Shown here in pieces: positions 7,439 through 11,249 of a stretch of 11,249 nucleotides of DNA. The DNA is from Gammaproteobacteria bacterium. Lineage in GTDB: Bacteria > Pseudomonadota > Gammaproteobacteria > J113. The stretch spans positions 1-11,249 of the forward strand of contig RFJX01000160.1 in assembly GCA_003694425.1 (NCBI GenBank). The letters are read 5' to 3'. The notes under the pieces were generated by a model that was not told where the DNA came from, searched no databases, and saw only the letters and a program-made list of their open reading frames with translations. The translations under genes and the position numbers were made by a program. The first letter of the stretch is position 1. Every line of letters starts with the position of its first letter.

Positions 7439-8647
7439 TCAGCGATGGGCCTCCACGATCTGCCGGAATTCCTCGTCGGAGATCAGCCCCGATTTCTCCA
7501 CCGAGCGCCGCTTGACCTCGGCCAGGATCGCCTCCCTCGCCCCCTCCGGGACCTCGAGCCCGAGCTCGGCGGCCTTGAGGTCGATGCTGGCCAGTCCGCT
7601 CTTCTTGCCGAGGACGATGCGGCGCGGCGCGCCGACGATCTCCGCGGCATAGGGCTCGATCGCCTCGGGGAGGTGGAACTGGGTGGCGACCGCCCCGCTC
7701 TCGCGGGTAAAGAGATATTCACCCACCACCGGTTTCCAGCCCTCGAGGCTGTAGCCGCCCGCCTGCTGCACGTACTGCGAGACCTCTCTGGCGCGGGAGA
7801 GGTCGAGCGCCACCGGCACCCGGTAAAGGCAGCTCAGGGCCAGCGCGACCTCGGCAATGTCCGCATTGCCTGCCCGTTCGCCCATGCCGTTGACCGTGGC
7901 CTGGATCCAGTCGGCACCCCCGCGCACCGCCGCCACCGCCGAGGCGGTGGCCAGGCCGAAGTCGTTGTGGCCGTGCCAGTGGAGCGGCACCTGCCCGATC
8001 CAGGACCTCACCTCGCGCACCAGCCACTCCACCGCCTCCGGGGAGCAGGCGCCGATGGTATCGACCAGCGAGACCTCGTCCGCACCGGCGGCCAGCGCGG
8101 TCTCGTAGACCCGGCGCAGAAAAGCCAGGTCCGAGCGGGTGGCGTCCACGGCGAAGAAATTGACCTGCTTCATGCCGTTGCCCCTGGCATGCTCGACCGC
8201 GGCCTGGACCTTCTCCAGGACCTGTTCGCGACTGAAGCCGTAGGCCGACATCTTCAGATCGCTGGTGGAGATCTCGATGAGCAGGTTCTCGGTACCGAGT
8301 TCGAGATGGGCATCGATGTCCGCCCGGACACAGCGCGAGAAACCCCAGATCTCGGCGTCCAGTCCGGCGGCGAGGATCCGCCTGACCGCCTGCGTGTCCT
8401 CCTCCGAGACCCGCGGGAAGCCCGACTCGATCCGCGAGACCCCCATTTCCGAGAGCAGGCAGGCGATCCGGTACTTCTCTTCCGGGCTGAAGCAGACCCC
8501 GACCGCCTGTTCACCATCCCGCAGGGTGGTGTCGTAGAAGCGTACCGGGCGGTCGCGGCTGAAGGCCGAGAGGATCTCCTCGCGCTCGTTGAGAGGGCTG
8601 GTCCAGACCTTGTCTGCCGGGATCTGATACGTCTTCGTCATCTTCAT
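7439..8647 (-). CDS. HMG-CoA lyase/2-isopropylmalate (homocitrate) synthase-like enzyme
   Basis: The product has 402 residues forming a DRE-TIM barrel. Visible signatures are FYDTTLRDGEQ (37-47, with the catalytic Arg-Asp at 43-44), HWHGHNDFGLA (223-233, metal ligands H225 and H227) and NGMGERAGNADIAE (253-266). Family members join an acyl-CoA to a 2-oxo acid by Claisen condensation, or cleave such products. The roughly 130-residue LeuA regulatory domain is absent, so it is closer in form to homocitrate or citramalate synthases without leucine feedback. About 30 residues precede the barrel (including WTSPLNE), a subfamily trait I have seen in uncharacterised members. I chose the ATG at 8647, with GAGG four bases upstream; the ATG at 8641 is an alternative, and the frame stays open to a GTG at 8767 with no conserved-looking sequence. 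It leads the tight enzyme run and ends one base before the first reductase. Substrate unknown. Confidence 0.88.
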   Translation of the reverse strand: MKMTKTYQIPADKVWTSPLNEREEILSAFSRDRPVRFYDTTLRDGEQAVGVCFSPEEKYRIACLLSEMGVSRIESGFPRVSEEDTQAVRRILAAGLDAEIWGFSRCVRADIDAHLELGTENLLIEISTSDLKMSAYGFSREQVLEKVQAAVEHARGNGMKQVNFFAVDATRSDLAFLRRVYETALAAGADEVSLVDTIGACSPEAVEWLVREVRSWIGQVPLHWHGHNDFGLATASAVAAVRGGADWIQATVNGMGERAGNADIAEVALALSCLYRVPVALDLSRAREVSQYVQQAGGYSLEGWKPVVGEYLFTRESGAVATQFHLPEAIEPYAAEIVGAPRRIVLGKKSGLASIDLKAAELGLEVPEGAREAILAEVKRRSVEKSGLISDEEFRQIVEAHR

Positions 8648-8721
8648 CCGACCTCGGATTGGCTCGGAGCCGCAGGATGTACCCGGAAGATGGTAGTCGG
8701 GCCGCACCGGTCTTTCTTGAC

Positions 8722-8734
8722 TGGTAGTGCACCA
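8722..8734. repeat. Inverted repeat TGGT-N5-ACCA, possible operator
   Basis: On the plus strand it reads TGGTAGTGCACCA, 75 bases before the condensing enzyme start. TGGT/ACCA arms are typical of GntR-family operators, but those usually have three bases between the arms, not five. Low confidence. Confidence 0.25.
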
Positions 8735-8774
8735 TGACTTGTCTGCAAGCGCCGCCTCCCCGGGCACCGTTGCG

Positions 8775-8793
8775 GCCCGGGTCTCGCCCGGGT
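8775..8793. repeat. Two GCCCGGGT copies, 11 bases apart
   Basis: The eight-base unit GCCCGGGT occurs at 8775-8782 and 8786-8793, so the copies lie about one helical turn apart on the same DNA face. Each contains the palindrome CCCGGG, so the pair can also fold as a hairpin. In such GC-rich DNA this could arise by chance. Confidence 0.4.
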
Positions 8794-8899
8794 GGCGGGT
8801 GAAGATCCTTTTCCTGAACAGATCGTTACGGGCGGTGGCCCCGCCGGGACCCCGGGTCCGGCCCAGGGCGTGCAGCCGAACGGCAGGGCACCGCCCCGT

Positions 8900-9712
8900 T
8901 CAGACCAGGGCGATAGGGCGTACCAGTGAGGCCTCGCCGCCCCGGATCGGCAGCGGGAGGACGATGACCGTGGAGTGCGTGCAGCCATCCGCCGCGAGCG
9001 CTTCCAGATTCAGACTCTTCATCACGTAGATGCCCTTCTCCACCAGGATGATCCGGTGGCTGGCAAAGGGGGCCGGTACCCCGAGGGAGAGATTGTCGAT
9101 GCCGACGAGGCGCGGCCCGCGCCCGGCCAGCCAGTGCGCGGCCGCGTCGCCGAGGCCGGCCCAGCGGTTGAGGTAGATGTCCCGATCGGTCTCGAAATAG
9201 CGGCCGTAGCCGGTCCGGATCAGGACGCAGTCACCCTCCCGGATCCCGCCCGCCTGCTCCGCGCAGCCCTCCAGCTCCTCCGGCGTGATGGGATGGCGCT
9301 CCGGCAGGACCTCCTCGTTCCTGAAGGCGGCAACATCCAGCAGGACCGCCCGCAATACCAGCGGCGGCACCTGCTCCAGGCTGTGCAGCGGCTCGGGCAG
9401 GTCCTTGAACCCGGTATCCCGCTGATAGGGAGTCACGTCGATCCCCATCACCCGGTTGTCCTGCGACATGTGGATCGGCAGGTCGAAGTGGGTGCCGGCG
9501 TGGTTGGAGGTGATCATGATGCTGATGGCATCGGAAAAGCCCGGCTCGATCCCCATCTCGTCGAAGCTCTTGCGGACATACTCATGGTATCGGTAGAGAT
9601 AGGACTGGAACGGGGGATCGAAGGGGTGTACCGGCATCCCGTTCCAGTAGGGCTGGCCCAGGTCATAGACCCGGGCCCGCGCCAGCGCCTCTTGCAGGGT
9701 CGGCTCGCTCAT
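8900..9712 (-). CDS. Cyclase family (PF04199-type) metal-dependent hydrolase
   Basis: The product has 270 residues. The family signature HxGTHxDxPxH is exact: HAGTHFDLPIH at 71-81, giving metal ligands H71, H75, D77 and H81. Later blocks also fit: VLIRTGYGRYF (163-173), VGIDNLSLG (203-211) and HRIILVEKGIYV (219-230). Known members include kynurenine formamidase and isatin hydrolase, which hydrolyse amide or lactam C-N bonds with zinc or manganese. Other members are annotated as polyketide cyclases without proof. No signal peptide is seen, so it should be cytoplasmic. The ATG at 9712 has AGGAG eight bases upstream; a TTG two codons earlier would almost touch that site. It follows the fbiC-like gene by 27 bases and is probably co-transcribed with it. 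No kynurenine-pathway gene is near, so the substrate is open. Confidence 0.9.
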   Translation of the reverse strand: MSEPTLQEALARARVYDLGQPYWNGMPVHPFDPPFQSYLYRYHEYVRKSFDEMGIEPGFSDAISIMITSNHAGTHFDLPIHMSQDNRVMGIDVTPYQRDTGFKDLPEPLHSLEQVPPLVLRAVLLDVAAFRNEEVLPERHPITPEELEGCAEQAGGIREGDCVLIRTGYGRYFETDRDIYLNRWAGLGDAAAHWLAGRGPRLVGIDNLSLGVPAPFASHRIILVEKGIYVMKSLNLEALAADGCTHSTVIVLPLPIRGGEASLVRPIALV

Positions 9713-9720
9713 GTGCAACT

Positions 9721-9725
9721 CTCCT
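9721..9725 (-). promoter_or_regulatory. Ribosome binding site that decides the cyclase start
   Basis: AGGAG on the minus strand is eight bases before the ATG at 9712 and only two bases before the in-frame TTG at 9718, so the ATG is the better start. Confidence 0.65.
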
Positions 9726-9739
9726 GGTGCAGCCTGGTA

Positions 9740-11249
9740 TCAGGCGATATTGCGCCGGTCGCCGTCCACCTCTCCATAGAGGGTGTTCCGCTGAACCGGC
9801 CGGCGGCCGGCCTGCCGGACGATGGCGCAGATCTGCTCCGGCGGCAGCTCCTGGCCGAACCCGGCCCCCGCGGCGCGGCTGATGCTCTCGTTCATCAGGG
9901 TCCCGCCCAGGTCGTTCACCCCGGCCGAGAGACAGCTCTTCAGGACCTCCGGGCCCAGCTTCACCCACGAGGCCTGGATATTGACGATCAGCGGGTGCAG
10001 GACCAGCCGGGCAACGGCGTGCATCAGGACCGTCTCGCGATAGGTGGGACCTGGCCGGGCCAGACCCTTCAGGCTCAGCGGGGCCTGCATGTGGACATAG
10101 GGCAGGGGCACGAATTCGGTGAAGCCGCCGGTCTCCGCCTGGAGGTCCCGGACCCGCAGCAGGTGGCGCGCCCAGTGCCGCGGCGATTCCACATGGCCGA
10201 ACATGATGGTCGCCGTGGTATTCAGGCCGGCCTCATGGGCCGCCCGCACCACCTGCAGCCACTCGCGGGTATCCAGCTTGTCCGGACAGATGACCGAGCG
10301 GATCTCGTCGTCCAGGATCTCCGCGGCGGTCCCCGGCAGGGTCCCCAGCCCCGCCCGCTTCAGCTCACCCAGGAATTCACCGACCGGGAGCCCCAGCGTC
10401 TGCGCCCCGTGAGACACCTCCAGGGGCGAGAAGGCGTGGATGTGGATATCCGGATCGGCCTTGCGGACCGCACGGGTGATCTGCAGATAGGTCTCGCCGG
10501 TGAAGTCGGGGTGGATCCCGCCCTGCAGACAGACCTCGGTGGCCCCGCGTGCCCGGGCCTCCCGGACCCGCCTGCGGATCTCCTCCAGGCTCAGCAGATA
10601 GCCGCGCTCGCGCAGGTTCTCCCGCACCCGCCCCTTGGAAAAGGCGCAGAAACGGCAGCCGAAATAGCAGATGTTGGTGTAGTTGATGTTCCGGTTGACG
10701 ACATAGCTCACCCGGTCGCCGTTGACCTCCTGGCGCAGCTCGTCGGCCGCCTGGCAGACCCGTTCGAAATCGCCGCCCCTGCTGGAGAAGAGCAGCAGGA
10801 TCTCCCCTTCCTCCAGCCGCCGCCCGGAGCGGGCCTTGTCGATCACCCGCATCAGGCCTGTTCCCGCGGAACAAACGGCCCGGCCCGCTGGCCGTGGCAG
10901 CGGCGCCTCGCGGTCACCTGGATGCCAGTCATCGGTGCGGGCGAAGCCGGTGGCGTCGACCCGCTCCAGGACCAGCCGGTGCAGGCCCGGGTCCACCCAC
11001 TCCCGCAGTCCTTCCACATACCGGGGATAGAGGGGCAGGCGGGCGACCAGCTGCTTGCCCGCCCGTGCGGTCGCATCGCGCAGCAGCTCCAGGTGGGGCC
11101 AGGCGGCCTCGGGATTGACGTGGTCGGGGGTGACGGGGGAGACGCCGCCCCAGTCGTTGATCCCGGCCGCCACCAGGCGCTCCAGTGCCCCGGGGGAGAG
11201 GTTGGGAGGGGCCTGGATGCTCATCTCCGGGCCCAGGATGATCCTGGCC
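9740..11249 (-). CDS. fbiC: FbiC-type Fo synthase (CofG-CofH fusion), C-terminal part
   Basis: The frame is open to the window edge. Residues before the Met at 11224 (ARIILGPE) already match CofG, so this Met is internal and the true start lies outside. Numbering from it, residues 1-100 are the CofG C-terminus (IQAPPNL, DWGGVSPVTPDHVNPE, WPHLELL). A linker follows, then a complete CofH domain from about 130 to 494. The CofH radical-SAM cluster motif is C186-x3-C190-x2-C193 in NINYTNICYFGCRFCAFSKG. Further CofH marks are QGGIHPD, HAFSPLEV, GLGTLPGTAAEI, FGHVE, PLPYVHMQAPL and GVNDLGGTLMNESISRAAGA. CofH joins tyrosine to a ribityl pyrimidine and CofG closes the ring to Fo, the chromophore of coenzyme F420. 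The CofG cluster motif is outside the window. Fused FbiC is typical of actinobacteria and is less common in Gram-negatives, so an origin by transfer is plausible. It is followed by the cyclase gene. Fo could serve F420 or a photolyase antenna. Confidence 0.94.
   Translation of the reverse strand, partial: ARIILGPEMSIQAPPNLSPGALERLVAAGINDWGGVSPVTPDHVNPEAAWPHLELLRDATARAGKQLVARLPLYPRYVEGLREWVDPGLHRLVLERVDATGFARTDDWHPGDREAPLPRPAGRAVCSAGTGLMRVIDKARSGRRLEEGEILLLFSSRGGDFERVCQAADELRQEVNGDRVSYVVNRNINYTNICYFGCRFCAFSKGRVRENLRERGYLLSLEEIRRRVREARARGATEVCLQGGIHPDFTGETYLQITRAVRKADPDIHIHAFSPLEVSHGAQTLGLPVGEFLGELKRAGLGTLPGTAAEILDDEIRSVICPDKLDTREWLQVVRAAHEAGLNTTATIMFGHVESPRHWARHLLRVRDLQAETGGFTEFVPLPYVHMQAPLSLKGLARPGPTYRETVLMHAVARLVLHPLIVNIQASWVKLGPEVLKSCLSAGVNDLGGTLMNESISRAAGAGFGQELPPEQICAIVRQAGRRPVQRNTLYGEVDGDRRNIA

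Larger units (their letters stand above)
8648..8899 (-). promoter_or_regulatory. 252-base non-coding gap, possible control region of the enzyme run
   Basis: This is the largest gap in the window, between the cyclase stop and the condensing enzyme start. Reading towards the enzyme run it holds: an odd palindrome GGACCCGGGGTCC (8847-8859); a GGCGG/CCGCC hairpin (8831-8845); two ACCCGGGC copies 11 bases apart (8775-8793); and TGGT-N5-ACCA (8722-8734). No hairpin is followed by a U run. TTGCAG and TACCAG 16 bases apart make only a weak sigma-70 match. A promoter is expected from gap size, but I cannot place one with confidence. Confidence 0.35.

Noticed and set aside
663..8737. Long plus-strand open frames, e.g. 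663-1883, 3191-4327, 4182-5666, 6436-7515 and 7385-8737
   Set aside because: They lie opposite genes with unmistakable family motifs. Their products are low-complexity, rich in His, Arg, Gly, Pro and Asp without domains. This is the usual effect of high third-position GC.
8740..8765. Possible sigma-54 promoter (GG...TTGC) before the condensing enzyme
   Set aside because: The GG to GC spacing is 11 instead of 10 bases, and the -24 element is otherwise a poor match.
8648..8767. Upstream extension of the condensing enzyme to a GTG at 8767
   Set aside because: The added 40 residues look unlike the family and contain the candidate regulatory repeats; the ATG at 8647 has a ribosome site.
8831..8859. 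Tandem GC hairpins after the cyclase as a terminator
   Set aside because: No U run follows either stem; in DNA this GC-rich such stems are common.

Overview
This window is GC-rich (about two thirds G+C by eye) and densely coding. It reads as Pseudomonadota: an outer-membrane DUF1302-type protein with a classical signal peptide implies a Gram-negative envelope, and the codon use looks uniform. All nine genes lie on the minus strand, so transcription runs from base 11249 down to base 1. The first gene (FbiC-like) and the last (DUF1302) are cut by the window ends. I see no tRNA, rRNA, insertion sequence, CRISPR array or clear factor-independent terminator.

Region A, 11249 to 8900: the C-terminal two thirds or so of an FbiC-type CofG-CofH fusion (Fo synthase, the deazaflavin core of coenzyme F420), followed 27 bases later by a metal-dependent 'cyclase family' hydrolase. 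A 252-base non-coding gap follows; it holds short repeats and may contain a promoter or operator.

Region B, 8647 to 4293: a tightly packed enzyme run. It holds an HMG-CoA lyase/isopropylmalate synthase-like condensing enzyme without a LeuA regulatory domain, two tandem and diverged ketopantoate-reductase-like (ApbA/PanE) proteins, and an M24 'pita-bread' protein whose metal ligands are largely replaced, as in creatinase. Gaps are 1, 53 and 11 bases.

Region C, 4231 to 1: an envelope module made of a membrane-anchored YCF48/Asp-box beta-propeller, an RND (MMPL-type) transporter whose start overlaps the propeller's stop, and a secreted DUF1302 protein. I recall such DUF1302/YCF48/RND sets as frequent near catabolic loci for hydrophobic compounds.

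The enzymes suggest one dedicated pathway: C-C bond formation or cleavage at a 2-oxo acid, reduction of 2-oxo acids, and two hydrolases, perhaps coupled to F420 and to transport of a hydrophobic substrate. I do not recognise this combination as a described pathway. The substrate is unknown, and the joint function is inferred from co-orientation and spacing only.
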